DNA from: Hydra vulgaris
Taxonomy: Eukaryota; Cnidaria; Hydrozoa; Anthoathecata; Hydridae
Length of the DNA stretch: 64,000 nucleotides
Direction of reading: 5' to 3'
Assembly (NCBI RefSeq): GCF_038396675.1
Contig: NC_088920.1
Coordinates: 29,459,501-29,523,500 of the forward strand
Part shown: piece by piece, positions 1 through 10,741 of the stretch
How positions within the stretch are numbered: the first letter of the stretch is position 1
Layout of the letters: the number at the start of each line of letters is the position of its first letter
Translations under genes and position numbers: made by a program
The notes under the pieces: generated by a model
What the model was told of the DNA's origin: nothing
Database searches by the model: none
The model's input: only the letters and a program-made list of their open reading frames with translations

Positions 1-1341
1 ATAAATGTTTTATTTTATCTAAATCAAGTATAAAAAATGTTTAAGTAACCCCTCTGTCATCCGCAACCATTTGGGCGAATGAAAATTAGGTACCAAAAGT
101 GTGTCTATTATAAATCTTAAATGTTTTAATATGCATTTTTTACTAGTTTTAAGCTTAATCAAAGCCTTAGTATAATTGTTTAAAAGTAAGAATAAAACTC
201 TGGTGGTTGAACATTTCTGGTAAAGACTGCATTAAAGGCATTGTTTATAACCTTTTCAAAGCATTCAGTATTAGTGAACCATTAGCAGTTTATTTTTTTG
301 CTATCACATCTTTCAGTATGATTAGCAATTTCTAGTATGCCGCAAAATCAAAAGTGCAAAACTTACTGCCTTTTCTTGGTTTAGATTTTCTCAATAAATT
401 GTGTTAAATTTTACATTGGCAGAAAATTGGATTTAAATCAGTAGTGTTATTACTCTGTTGCTTTTAGTAGTTTTTTAGTGCTACATTACTCTACATTATT
501 CTACATTACTATTTTACTATTACATACCAAGCAAGAAGGATTTAATATATTCGCCAAGCAAGCTCGGTCCAAGTAAATTGATTTTAAGAAAATGAGGAAA
601 AACTGATCTACTCATGGTTGCAGATGAACAGAAATTGATATTTTCTTTCTCTATTTTTAGAACATAAATCTTTCAATTAGTCTAATATTTAATTAAATAA
701 TAGATTTCAGTATATAGAATGTGGATATGGAAATTCAAAATTTGTATGAGACTTAATTCTTTTTTGCAAATTTTTTTGAAGCATTGTTAAAAGTAACAAA
801 TGGTATATGTATATATATGTGCGCATGTGTATATATACCAAATTTTAATGATAAGTTTTGATATTTTAAAAAACAAAAACAACAACATGTGATATGCAAA
901 AAAAAGTCAATGATCAGATGTATATTATACTAATGATCTGTGGTATTAGTCAAAATATAATATTATTGAAATATAAAATAAACCTGTTATTAGTATAATG
1001 TATATCTATTAAACTTGATTAGTTAAAAATGCATTGAATTATAAAAATTAGCATTAAAAAGTGTAGATGATGGCTTCTTGTTTGAGCAAGTTGTAATTGT
1101 GAAATAAAATAATTTTTTTTCTGGTCGGCTAGTTGATATTTTGTTCTGGTTGATTTACTACACTTAAATATTATCTAGATGTCAAATAATACAAATTTAA
1201 ATAAATGTATATAAAAAAGTTATATTTTGTTCAGGTTGATCAGGGTGAATATTACTAGGCTGTTAATATAAAGGGTGTTGCTAGATATTTGATATTATAT
1301 ATTGCTAATTATCTTAAAAAGTTAGTGATGCTACTAAGTTT
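1..1341. other. AT-rich non-coding stretch upstream of the RPS25 exon
   Basis: No convincing exon or RNA gene was seen on either strand. A lysine-rich N-terminal RPS25 exon would be expected upstream of the exon at 1811, but nothing matching it is visible here, so this is most likely intron sequence. A short alternating stretch (TATATGTATATATATGTGCGC and similar) lies near 800-835. Confidence 0.4.
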
Positions 1342-1593
1342 CAGAGTTGTTTGGCCTTAATCTTGCCTATATGCCAAAAATTGAGGCCTTGGCCTTAAAA
1401 ACATTTTCTTATTGACTTCATTTAATTCTTCACATAACCTTGCTACTTATAGTTTTGTTAATAATTGGCCTTAACTTAAGGCAAAAATTAAAGTCTTTTA
1501 TCTTTGTTTGTGTATGTTTTGGTCTTAACTCTTAATCTTGACCTTGAAATTTTCTTGGTCTAGACTTTGTAAGGTGTGGCCTTGTTAACAACT
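1342..1593. mobile_element. Short hAT-like MITE in the putative RPS25 intron
   Basis: The 252-bp segment begins CAGAGTTGTTTGGCC and ends with the inverse AACAACT. It is flanked by a perfect 8-bp direct repeat, CTAAGTTT, at 1334-1341 and 1594-1601. An 8-bp target duplication with a CAG-type start is the hAT signature. The interior is rich in GGCCTTAA motifs in both orientations, including the near-palindrome GCCTTAACTTAAGGC. There is no coding capacity, so this is a non-autonomous element. The family assignment is inferred from the ends only. Confidence 0.55.
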
Positions 1594-1810
1594 CTAAGTT
1601 TAAAAATCACAACTTAGTGCTGCAAAAAGGTGTTGTAAAGTTTATTATGTGCTATTTATTGACTTATGTGTTTCCATTTTATGTGTTATTTTGTTTTGAC
1701 TATTTTATGTGGTTTTATAGGGATTTAAATATTTTTTTTGTTTTGTTATTACTGTTTTGTTTTAAATAAATTTTGAAAGGTTTTAATGTTGTTTTTTTGT
1801 GTGTTTTTAG

Positions 1811-2071
1811 AAATGGTCCAAAGGTAAAGTTCGTGACAAATTGAACAACATGGTTCTTTTTGATAAAGCAACTTATGAAAAGTTATATAAAGAGGTTCCT
1901 CAATATAAACTAATTACGCCATCAGTTGTTTCAGAGCGTCTAAAGATTCGTTTGTCGTTGGCACGTGCTGCTCTTGTTGAAATGAAAAACAATGGAAAAA
2001 TAAGAGAAGTTTCTGTTCACCATGCGCAAAAAATATATACCAGAGCTACCAATGAGTCTACCGCAGCCTAA
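1811..2071 (+). CDS. rps25: Ribosomal protein S25 (eS25), terminal coding exon
   Basis: The exon opens right after a TTTTTAG splice acceptor and reads [17 protein letters not shown], then [20 protein letters not shown], which is the conserved core of eukaryotic eS25. The protein is a small-subunit ribosomal protein and binds near the tRNA exit and IRES-contact region of the 40S subunit. The exon codes for 86 residues and ends in TAA at 2069-2071. The usual lysine-rich N-terminal extension of about 30-40 residues must come from upstream exons not seen here. The C-terminus (RATNESTAA) is short. One substitution from the common animal sequence is L where most species have G in KIRGSLA. The reading frame is open from the acceptor, so the ATG inside the exon is not the start. 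The gene is presumably functional. Confidence 0.93.
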   Translation, partial: KWSKGKVRDKLNNMVLFDKATYEKLYKEVPQYKLITPSVVSERLKIRLSLARAALVEMKNNGKIREVSVHHAQKIYTRATNESTAA

Positions 2072-2082
2072 AAAAAAACTGA

Positions 2083-2088
2083 AATAAA
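2083..2088 (+). promoter_or_regulatory. Candidate poly(A) signal of rps25
   Basis: AATAAA lies 12 bp after the RPS25 stop codon. Very short 3' untranslated regions are usual for ribosomal protein genes, so this is a plausible cleavage signal. Confidence 0.55.
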
Positions 2089-2644
2089 TCAACGTTATTT
2101 ATTTGCTTCTCTTTTCTCTCTCAGCTTAAGATGTAAGAAGGCGTAGAAAATTTTAAAATTGAATGGTTTAAATTAATTTAAATTAAATGGTATATTATTA
2201 CCTGAAACAATTTTTGAATAATTGTGCCGAACATTAAAACCCGTCAAGTCTACCACAGATATTGAATCATGATCAGAATAAGTGAAGGTCTAGGGGGAGG
2301 GTAACCTAAAGCGGGCCCCTTTTCAAAAAATGATAGAATGAACTTGCTGTAACCCTCCAAAAATTGTAAAAAAGTCTTTTCAGGGCATTCAATTTATGCT
2401 CTACAATTTAATATCAGAAAATTAAGTGTAACTATGCCTTACGTTAAGAAGTAACCGCTGAACAAAGAAATGCTAGGTGCCCATTTTTCATGGAAGTAGC
2501 CTAACATGGGCCCCTTGCTTTAAATTTTGAATAAAGCCTTATTAATCAAAAATTGATTATGCTGATTTTTAGGTGATAATCTCTTCATTCACATTAAAAA
2601 CTCTGACACTGAGTAAAGAAAAATTCACTTAGATTTTAGTCAAA
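2089..2644. other. Intergenic sequence with a spaced direct repeat
   Basis: No gene was seen. The segments at 2300-2323 (GGTAACCTAAAGCGGGCCCC) and 2495-2516 (AGTAGCCTAACATGGGCCCC) are similar to each other, lie in the same orientation about 195 bp apart, and are much more GC-rich than their surroundings. They may be parts of an old repeat, but no terminal structure could be defined. Confidence 0.3.
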
Positions 2645-2648
2645 TTAA

Positions 2649-2956
2649 GGAGGAGGCTGAATAAGTGCGAATTTCATAACTGCGAATCTGCATAAGTGCG
2701 AAGCAGTTGCAAAGACTGGCATAAGTGCGCCGAAAGAATTTGCAAACATTGGCATAAGTGCGAACTTGCCAATTCGCAACTTATGCCAATGTTTGCAAAT
2801 TCTTTCGGCGCACTTATGCTAATTCGCGCTTGTGCCAGTTCGCACTTATGCCAGTTTTTGCAATTGGTTCGCACTTATGCCAATGTGAGCAAATTCTTTT
2901 GGCGTACTTATGCCAGTTCGCAGTTATGAAATTCGCACTTATTCAGTCGCCCCAAC
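2649..2956. mobile_element. Foldback element built of ATAAGTGCGAA repeats, flanked by TTAA
   Basis: The left end (GAATAAGTGCGAATTTCATA, from 2659) is repeated in inverse at the right end (ending near 2945). The inside is a chain of CATAAGTGCGAA-type units pointing inward from both sides, so nearly the whole 308 bp could fold on itself. TTAA stands immediately outside both ends, at 2645-2648 and 2957-2960. A TTAA target duplication is known for piggyBac-like and some other DNA transposons, but no transposase is present. The short reading frames inside are by-products of the repeat. Confidence 0.65.
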
Positions 2957-3231
2957 TTAAGCTAAAAATTTAGCTGAATAAAATTTTTAAAGTAGTAAAG
3001 GTGTTATGTGAAAGTAGAAAAACAACTAAAAAGAAGTACTCAATTTTTTATTTCGAATCAAGTAATAATTTTAATACAATAATATGAGAAGATCAAACAT
3101 TAAAAAAAAAATTATTATTCTTGCGGGAATCTAATACAATTTCGAGCTCTTGGTTTAGTGGTACCCATAAGCTTGCGCGCAGAATAAGAATCAAAACTAT
3201 TTGATGCTTATTTAAATGATATTTTTATATC

Positions 3232-3980
3232 TTAAATGTTTCTGCAAAGCTCTTGTTTTTTTCTTTTAATAATAGCCCAGTACTTTTCAATAACTCTCAA
3301 TTCTGGACAGTTAAGAGGATTTTCTGTTTTAGGCACAAATTTCACATTATTCTTTCTATACCATTCCATAGCTAGTTTACAATAATGAATTGAAGCTAAA
3401 TCAGGCCAGAACACAGGTCTGTTATTGTGTAATTTAATGAGAGGTAAAACGCGTTTTTGTAAACATTCTTTAACATATATTTGACCAGAAAGTGTGGACT
3501 GAGAAATATAAGGAGCTGATTTTTTGCCTCAACCGGAAATAGCTTGCCAAATCAAAGCTTTTTTTAGCGAACTTGTCATGTTTTGTGTATTTAAATTTCT
3601 TATCTGCTTTTCGTCTATATTTGGCAATATAATAAACAGCACCAGGAATTTGTTGATGATCGTACTTGATATAAGTTTCATCGTCTTCAATAATACAGAA
3701 GTTTTTTAAAATAAAATTGTCAAACAACTTTCTGCCGCGCGTTCTTGCACTTTTTTGTTGAGTTTCAGAACGGTTGGGCACTTTTTGTGCTTTGAAAGAA
3801 TGAAAACCATGGTTGTTTCTAACTTTTGCAACAAAACTATGAGAAAATCCATATATTTTTACGCGTTCCCTTAGTGAAAGGCTTGGGTTATTCTTAAAAC
3901 TGTAAACCAGTTTTCTAACTAGTTTTATATCTTTAAAACCTTCCTTTTTTCTATCACCAGATTTGCACCAAAAGATTTTA
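3232..3980 (-). pseudogene. Tc1/mariner-type transposase, inactivated
   Basis: Read on the minus strand, the frame starts near 3980 without a start codon. It gives a helix-turn-helix region (NPSLSLRERVKIYGFSHSFV) and then IEDDETYIKYD with the first catalytic aspartate. It shifts frame near 3540, meets a TGA inside the motif ISG-x-GKK, and continues to FWPDLASIHY with the second aspartate and NCPELRVIEKYW with the third acidic residue as glutamate. I count 32 residues between the second aspartate and that glutamate, slightly fewer than the 34 of classical Tc1. The family would cut and paste the element at TA sites. The frameshift, the stop and the lack of clear terminal repeats make this copy dead. 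Confidence 0.8.
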
Positions 3981-4032
3981 ATACAACCAATAAAAAAAAT
4001 GACGTACTAATTCTTTCACATTTATTTCGTGC

Positions 4033-4086
4033 AAAAGAATATTTGAAAGTAAAGCTTTTACACGCTTTACTTTCAAATATTCTTTT
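4033..4086. repeat. Perfect 23-bp hairpin
   Basis: AAAAGAATATTTGAAAGTAA and the next three bases are followed after an 8-bp loop (4056-4063) by their exact inverse. It lies just upstream of the Tc1/mariner remnant. It could be a relic of that element's end or an independent palindromic insertion. Confidence 0.8.
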
Positions 4087-4420
4087 TGCCGGAAACTTAC
4101 AATAAAAAAACTATATTTAGATGGCGTAGTGATTAAAACGTTAAAAAAAGAACTTCCAAAAATGTTTTATTACATAAGTTGTCGCTTTGACTGACGTCAA
4201 AAGCTAAATGCCGAAGTAAATAGGAAAATATTTTGATTTTTAACCCTTGATATATAACAGTTATAGCGTAAATAGGCATTGTATTGTTTCGCAGTTGAAT
4301 ATTCAGACGACATTCTGCAGTATTTTCAAGTCGATTAAACTTAAAAGGCTACATATACGGGGTATGCGTGTTTTCATTACCCGTGTACTTTTTCCTGACT
4401 GAAAAAAATTACCTGGGTAA

Positions 4421-4615
4421 GGGATCGTCCGTAAATTACCCAACGCTAGTTCACTAATAAACAAAATTAAAGAGATTAACTTTTAGTAATATAAAAAATC
4501 AAAGTAGCTCATTTAAGTTAAACAAAAATCACCGCGTAGAAGAGCTCCTTCGTAAAAGAACTCCTACTTTTATTTTTTTAAATAATTTAGCGTTGCGTAA
4601 TTTATGGACGATCCC
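4421..4615. mobile_element. 195-bp MITE with 28-bp TIRs and TAA target duplication
   Basis: GGGATCGTCCGTAAATTACC at the left end recurs as an imperfect inverse at the right end (4588-4615, ending GGACGATCCC). The two 28-bp arms differ at only a few positions. TAA flanks both sides (4418-4420 and 4616-4618). A 3-bp TWA duplication is characteristic of PIF/Harbinger elements, so a non-autonomous Harbinger-like origin is inferred. There is no coding sequence inside. Confidence 0.6.
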
Positions 4616-5099
4616 TAAAGAGTAATTTTAGGTATTACTCGGTGAATTTCATCAATTCCTTTTTCTCAATAATAGCAACTAAGATGAGGATATAAAACAA
4701 ATTATTAGTATTAAAAATGAAGAGAAATTCTCTCCCTCGTTTGATGTTTTTACTTTTGCCAATGTATGTGAAAAAATCAAAATACTTTTACTTGGTATCA
4801 TATTTGTACTTTGAAAACTTCCAGTAAGTCCATTTAAGCCTAAATAAGCATAATGTTGAAACATCCAATATGTTTTAAATCTTCACTTTACCAAACTCGT
4901 TAAAAAATATGCAGTATTTAATTTTTATATGAGAGTGGCTACGTTTATGATTATGACAAACCTTTTTTTTTTTTTGGTTTTTAAGAATGAAAAACCTTAT
5001 TAGCATATATTCTTTTGCTAGTTCTGCAACATGACTTCCAAGCAGCTTTAATGCCGCAAAGTAAATCTATTGTAACTCATGCGAAATTACTGCAGAACA

Positions 5100-5950
5100 T
5101 CTTAAATACTCCTATAACAACAACCTGCTTTCATGGCTTTCAAAGTTTTATAACAATATCTTCAATAATGGAGTGGTGCCGAAGTACCTATCAACATCCA
5201 TAATTGTTCCTATTGTAAAACCCTATAAAAAATCTCTTGATAATCCCAATAACTATCGCAGAATTAGTATCATGCCTATTTTGACCAAGCTCTTTGAATA
5301 TATTACTCTTATAAAATCTGGTATTTGTTTTTGTCAACCATTAACTATAGTATATTTGTTCAAATCTCTCGCTGTACCGAATCATACGGCTTAGAAATTT
5401 GTTGTTATAATAATTCACTTCTTAATAAATTGGACGCTATTGGAAGGTCAGCATTAGAATTCCCCATTAATATATCAAAGTACAGCAAAAACTACCTGCA
5501 CCCCTTCTTTAAAATTGATGACATATCTACCATTCTCATTCGAAACAAGTTAAATTTGTTTGTCAGACTACTGAGCAATCCGACTTCTTTTTCATTGATT
5601 TTGACGCAGATATCTGATGTTACTAAAGATAACCTATCTATCAACGAAGTAATAAAAATGTGCAATCAACTTGAGCTAAACTTCGCCCAGTGTTTGATCA
5701 AAGGGAAAAAAATAACGATTAAGCGTTGCTACGATAACGTCGGAGACAATATAGAGGCAATTTTAAACCAATTCTTTAAATTCTGGAATATAAGAGAACA
5801 AAGACTAATATTTACAAATTTGATGGAGGAAAATATTCCAAGAAGAATTTAAATTAGACTTTAGAATGAAAGTATGAACTATTAGTTCTATACACTTTCT
5901 TTGTTTTACCTGTAATTTGGGTGATAATAAGAATAAATAAATAAATAAAA
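5100..5950 (+). pseudogene. Internally deleted non-LTR retrotransposon (LINE) fragment
   Basis: The first part reads as the N-terminal fingers of a reverse transcriptase (LSTSIIVPIVKPYKKSLDNP, then NNYRRISIMPILTKLFE, about 5186-5310). At about 5312 it jumps directly to the region after the polymerase core (LEICCYNNSLLNKLDAIGRS and following, to the stop at 5850). The palm motifs, including the catalytic (F/Y)ADD box, are missing, and there is a frameshift near 5390. The copy ends in a run of TAAA units at about 5930-5950. The C-terminal part is clearly related to the copy at 8856-9611. It is a dead copy. Confidence 0.75.
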
Positions 5951-8130
5951 ATAAAGAATTAATATTATTTTAAAAGTTTTAAAAAAAAAATTTTTTTTTT
6001 TTTGGATTTTTGTTTTTGGATTTTGGATTAAAATATGAATTATTTTGAAAATATTAAAATTGAATTTATAATTGCTTCTTTTTTATATTTAGACTCATTT
6101 TCTAAAAACTTTAAATAATAAGAAAAAACTTATATGGTTATATTTTTTTAGAGTAAATATTTTGATTAAGTTTGAAGTCTTTTTATAATTTTTTTTTTTG
6201 TGATATATTTTTAATTTTGATAACTTTTGATAGGTTTCTAGCAATTTAGATAACACTTTGTTTTTAGTTAAAATTTTATATAGATCTTTTTTCACCAAGT
6301 ATAAATCTAGGTCTTGTTTCACCAAATGCTACTAGTATAAGGCTTTATGTTGTATAGCTTTTCTTTTTATAGAAATAAAGTAAATATGATGTTAATATGA
6401 ATTCTATATATTTAACACGAGTTTTTTTTAATGATTCTTAATTTATAGGGAACTTAGGTATTCTCAAAATGCATTTTTAACTTTCTTTTATATATATCTG
6501 GTTATAGCTTTTGCTTTTAATGTAAGTCGCGGATTAAATTTGTAAATAATAAAAGCGGCTTTAATTTTCAATCAATAAAACTTGGTAAGTTAGACATCTA
6601 ATATGTGTGTGTGTGCGTGTGTAAAAAAATTTGATGTGAGCCACATATGTCATTAAATGATAGCAAATTCGTTTTAAAAATGGCCCATTTGTGGCTATGG
6701 TATTTATATCACTTAGGTGGTAAACACATTTGGCTTACGTGTGGTTATAATACTTATACCACTTATATATTATGGTATAGTTAAATGTTATAATTGCCAT
6801 AAAACACATGGGCTATATCTATTTCATCCCATAAATCGAGTGTGGCTATCACATTTAGCGCATTTTGATTCTTTAAAAAAGTTAATTTTTTTTTTAACAC
6901 AATTTGTTTGAAATTTCATTTATGAGCATGAGTTCAGATGTTATTTGAAAAAAATATTAGAATTTATAATAATTATTCTTGTTTTTTTCTTTTGTAAATA
7001 CGACGTATGATTTTTACGAACGACAACATATTTTTACGTGTGAAAATATACTGTTTACATAATATTCGATATTTGGAAATAAGACAAAAATTTCTCGTTT
7101 TCAAGCCATGACCTTTTTTTATTATTTATAAGCACAAAAGTTGTGAATATTTTAAAACTGCAAAAATAAAAAAACGAAAAACGAAAAAAAATAACTAAAT
7201 AATATAAAATAATAAAATAATATTTTGTATTAGAGAAAAGGTAATAATGTTATTGAGACATATACAGGGGTTGCAGGTGTGTTTGTGTTGTGCAGCTGAG
7301 AGAATGAAGCACTTGATTGGAAGCTGAGTGTTATCCCACTAATCTAATTCTGAATAGGTCTACTTTTTTTCATTTTAGTTTTTAAGGTGCATCAAGAAGA
7401 TCAATCAATCCTTTTACAGAACACCGCTAAAGAGCATTTAACTTAGAAGTTTTCGCTTCCTTACCGATATTACTTATCTGGCCAGACCTGAAATCAAACC
7501 TCGGAACCTTTCTTACCCATATTACTTATCTGGCCAGACCCAAAATTAAACCTCTTGGCTCTGAGTGACAGCCCTAATTACCTTTCCACAGCTGCTCAAA
7601 GTCTCGAAGTTGGTCTACTGGTATGGTCTAATAGGAGTCGAGTAGGTGTAATCTCACAAAAGTTAACCAGAAGTATGGTTTTCATTTTGTTCGCATTTTA
7701 CGAATATTTGGTTAATCGTTTACCAGAACGTGGTTAATCACAAGTAGTTTGTCGTCTTTTAAAAAGATAGGTTGTTAGTTTTATTCATACAAAGTTTAAG
7801 CCGATAGAAATGATGTTAGCCGGCCAGATAATATACTGAACAAAATATACTTTCAGCTATAACTTTTAGCTGAAAAAAAAATTGTAGACAAATATGGCAT
7901 TCTGCGTTACCTGAAACACACTTGACCTCAAAATAATACTCAACCTTTATGCCTTATTCTTGACGTCAAAATAAAATCGAGTTGAGACAATTAGCGTTAG
8001 AACGCGAAAAACTATATATAGCAAATTAAAAATATATCAGAAACAAAATATTTAAGAAACAAGGATGATGTGTCAGGAAAATATCTAAGATAAAAATAAG
8101 CTTTAAGAAACTGACATGTTCTTATAACAA
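5951..8130. other. AT-rich intergenic DNA, no gene seen
   Basis: Long T and A runs, a short TG run at 6605-6620 and several weak inverted repeats built on GTGGCTAT and ACACAT near 6640-6860 are the only structure. The predicted reading frames here are low-complexity and unconvincing. Confidence 0.4.
7461..7556. repeat. Tandem duplication, 52-bp unit, two copies
   Basis: The segments starting TTACCGATATTACTTATCTG (7461) and TTACCCATATTACTTATCTG (7513) are about 90 percent alike over roughly 45 bp. Both continue into GGCCAGACC. This is a simple local duplication of unknown role. Confidence 0.7.
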
Positions 8131-8139
8131 AGAGTAATA

Positions 8140-8275
8140 AAAAAAGCAATTATTTTACTCAGCGTTTTTAAAGTACTTGCTCAGCTTTACGTGAATAAAA
8201 ATTTTAGCAATTTTGCTGAAATTTTTATTCTTGTAAAGCTGAGCAATTACAATTGAGTAAAAGCAATTTCTTTTT
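8140..8275. repeat. Long imperfect palindrome (hairpin MITE-like)
   Basis: Two arms of about 65 bp face each other around 8210. The inner parts read GAATAAAAATTTTAGCAA and TTGCTGAAATTTTTATTC. Further out, TTGCTCAGCTTTAC pairs with GTAAAGCTGAGCAA and TTTTACTC pairs with GAGTAAAA. There is no coding capacity and no clear target duplication was found. Confidence 0.7.
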
Positions 8276-8331
8276 TTTATTTATCCGGCCTTATGTAATA
8301 CCACAGTTTTTGTTAATATTGTTCTTAAGGT

Positions 8332-8361
8332 TATAGTATACTATACTCCTACTAGTAGGAG
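8332..8361. repeat. Two adjacent perfect palindromes
   Basis: TATAGTATACTATA (8332-8345) is directly followed by CTCCTACTAGTAGGAG (8346-8361). Each is a perfect inverted repeat without a loop. The function is unknown. Confidence 0.85.
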
Positions 8362-8845
8362 TGTAATTTGGAAAACGCTAGAATTTTCCATGACGTCACG
8401 TGGTTTATGATTTAAATTTTAGTCAATAATTTTTGTTAACATGTTTGAGCGGTCTTTTTTTATAACAACTTTTCAGAGTTTTTATTGCATATAAATTTTT
8501 GTTAAAACTTGTAAACATTGGAGTTATATTTATTGAAAATAAAAACCTTGATTCATTGTTGTTTTGATACCTTGGTTGTGTTTGCTACTAGAAAGCTACG
8601 GCTGTGTTTATTTAAAACCTGTATATTGTGTGCGAAACTAAAAGCTTGGGTAAAGTTTTAAAGGTGGATGCTAGTCACCACTAAATTAACACTTCGTAAT
8701 TTATTAACACTAGTCAGATCTGGTGTTCACACTTGTTGTTTCATCACATTACTCATATTTGGTTTTCTACATTGCTGCATTTTTTCATCTATGGTTTGGT
8801 ATAAATTTATTTATTTATTTAAAAGTCTTTTTTAAGTCTTGAAAT

Positions 8846-9690
8846 TTCTTTAAATTTGAACAAATACTTGAATTCAGGTAAATTCTTGATTTCAGGTAAA
8901 GCACAAATACAAACCAATACGATAACGATATCTAGTAATAAAATAAATCTTCAGAATAAACTTAGACATCTGGGATTCACATGGGATACTAAACATTCAA
9001 CTTTTGCTTCACTCAATAATACAAATGTTGATGAAAAAATTTCAAACTATAGAGCTGTTGTTCAAACTCTTATTCAATCTGGAATCCGGTTTGCCCACCC
9101 AAGTTCTATTTCTTATATATATAAATTATTGGCAGTCCCTACCTTAACTTATGGTATGGAGACATGTGAAAATAATTCTGATTTGATGAAAAAGCTAGAT
9201 GTAATTGGAAGGAGTGCACTAAAATCACTTTTAAATGTTTCAAAACACAGTAAGAACAATACAAATTCGCTATTTAAGATCCAGGAAATTTCAAAAAGTA
9301 TTCAACAAAATAAATTAAACTTGTTTCTTCGTCTTCTTAATAATAAAACAACTTCAGAAATTATCTTTTCACAACTGAAACACCCCTTATTTAAACATTC
9401 GTTTGTTGGCGATATTCAGGACCTATGCCGTTTTCGGATGCTAAATTTTCAAAACTTAATTCAAAATAAAAAGAAGATAAAAATAGCACTTTCTAAAAGT
9501 GAAATTCCCTCCGAAGTTGAACAAACTTTGAAACATGCAATAGAGTGCTGGAATGCGAAAGAGCAAAGAGGAATTTTTAAACAAATTCTGGAAGAAAAAA
9601 TTCTTAAGTGAAAATCACGAGAAATAACTTTCTTATTTTTCTTTTTTACCTTGTAAATTACATTGGGTGTTAAATAAATGAAATAATAAT
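8846..9690 (+). pseudogene. 5'-truncated LINE: C-terminal part of the reverse transcriptase ORF
   Basis: The open frame at 8856-9611 (251 codons, opened by a TTG rather than a real start) covers the thumb region (LRHLGFTWDTKHSTFASLNN) and the C-terminal domain (YKLLAVPTLTYGMETC, LDVIGRSALKSLLNVSKHSK). It ends with CWNAKEQRGIFKQILEEKI. No polymerase palm motif or endonuclease is included, as expected from 5' truncation during target-primed reverse transcription. The 3' end runs into an AATAATAATAATAA tail near 9685. It is the same family as the fragment at 5325-5852 and better preserved, since its frame is intact. It is not a host gene. Confidence 0.8.
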
Positions 9691-9699
9691 AATAAAATA

Positions 9700-10741
9700 C
9701 ACTAAACATCAATAAAAAAATAAACAAATGAATGAAGTTAATAAACATTTATTTAAAACATTTAAAAACTATTTATAATTTTGTAGGTATAATTTTACAA
9801 TAACAAATATTACGACAGAATATACAAAATTTCGAAAAATTACATAAAAAATTTATGACAATGCTTGTAAATAACATTAAAATATTTATAGTCATACACA
9901 AATTACAATTAAGTGACGTCATAAATTATATTTAGAAATCTCGTCTCAAATAACGTCAATAAAGTATATTTAGAAATCCCATCTCAAATAAAAATCAATA
10001 AATTTAGAAATAAATAAATTTAGAAATCTCAAGTAATCATAACGAAAATAGGTAAAAAAAAGAAAATTTATACAAATTATTTTGTTTAAAAATGTTTGTT
10101 TAGGAAAATAATTTTATTATGAAGTACTAAAACAATATCTAAACTAACACCCAAGTACACAACACCCAACACCCAAGCACACAAAGCACTTAGCATTATT
10201 TTATAACATATAAATAAATTTTGGTGCTTATGGGCTTAAGGTGGCCAGATGTCCAACTTTTACGAAGGAGAACACAGTAAATCTTAATTCTTACAGGTTC
10301 GACAGTGCATTCTCCTACATAAAAGCCGGACTTCAAGCAACCCTATTATGGGCAAACAAAAATCTATTTAAGCTGATTACGAGTGTTCATTTCTAAATTT
10401 TTAAATGATCGATTCGATATCAATTTTCAATTGTTATAAAATTTTAATAAAAATGTAAATCTATGCAAGCCAAAAAATACTTTTACAAAACTTTTTCGAC
10501 AAAAATTATCTTAAAAAAATTACTGCGTTATTAATAAACTATTAAAAGCAACTAAAATCACAAGACAAAGTTAGCATTAATACTAAAATGTATTAAAACA
10601 AGTTAGTATTTACACTAAGTTTACTAAACCAAAACAATATACATTAAAACTGTTTCGAAAATGCAGTACATTAAAACAAATACAATTTTAACGAAAGTCT
10701 AACATGAAACATAAATCTAAATCAAAATTTAAACAGTTGAT
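9700..10741. other. AT-rich stretch, probably the 3' untranslated region and downstream flank of the homeobox gene
   Basis: No coding sequence was seen. The part next to 10741 probably belongs to the 3' untranslated region of the minus-strand homeobox gene. A TAGAAATC-containing motif is repeated irregularly at about 9930-10025 (for example TATATTTAGAAATCTCGTCT and TATATTTAGAAATCCCATCT). Confidence 0.4.
10113..10118 (-). promoter_or_regulatory. Candidate poly(A) signal of the homeobox gene
   Basis: AATAAA on the minus strand, about 620 bp after the stop codon at 10742. In DNA this AT-rich the hexamer occurs often by chance. Confidence 0.25.

Noticed and set aside
1-1810. snoRNA in the rps25 intron
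   Set aside because: A GATGATGG near 1065 resembles a C box, but no matching D box and terminal stem were found at the right distance.
2674-2973. Overlapping cysteine-rich frames (CKDWHKCEL and similar)
   Set aside because: They are translations of the inward-facing repeats of the foldback element on both strands.
8856-9611. Intact 251-codon open frame as a host gene
   Set aside because: Sequence matches the LINE fragment at 5.3-5.9 kb and ends in a LINE-type AAT tail; it is a 5'-truncated retrotransposon.
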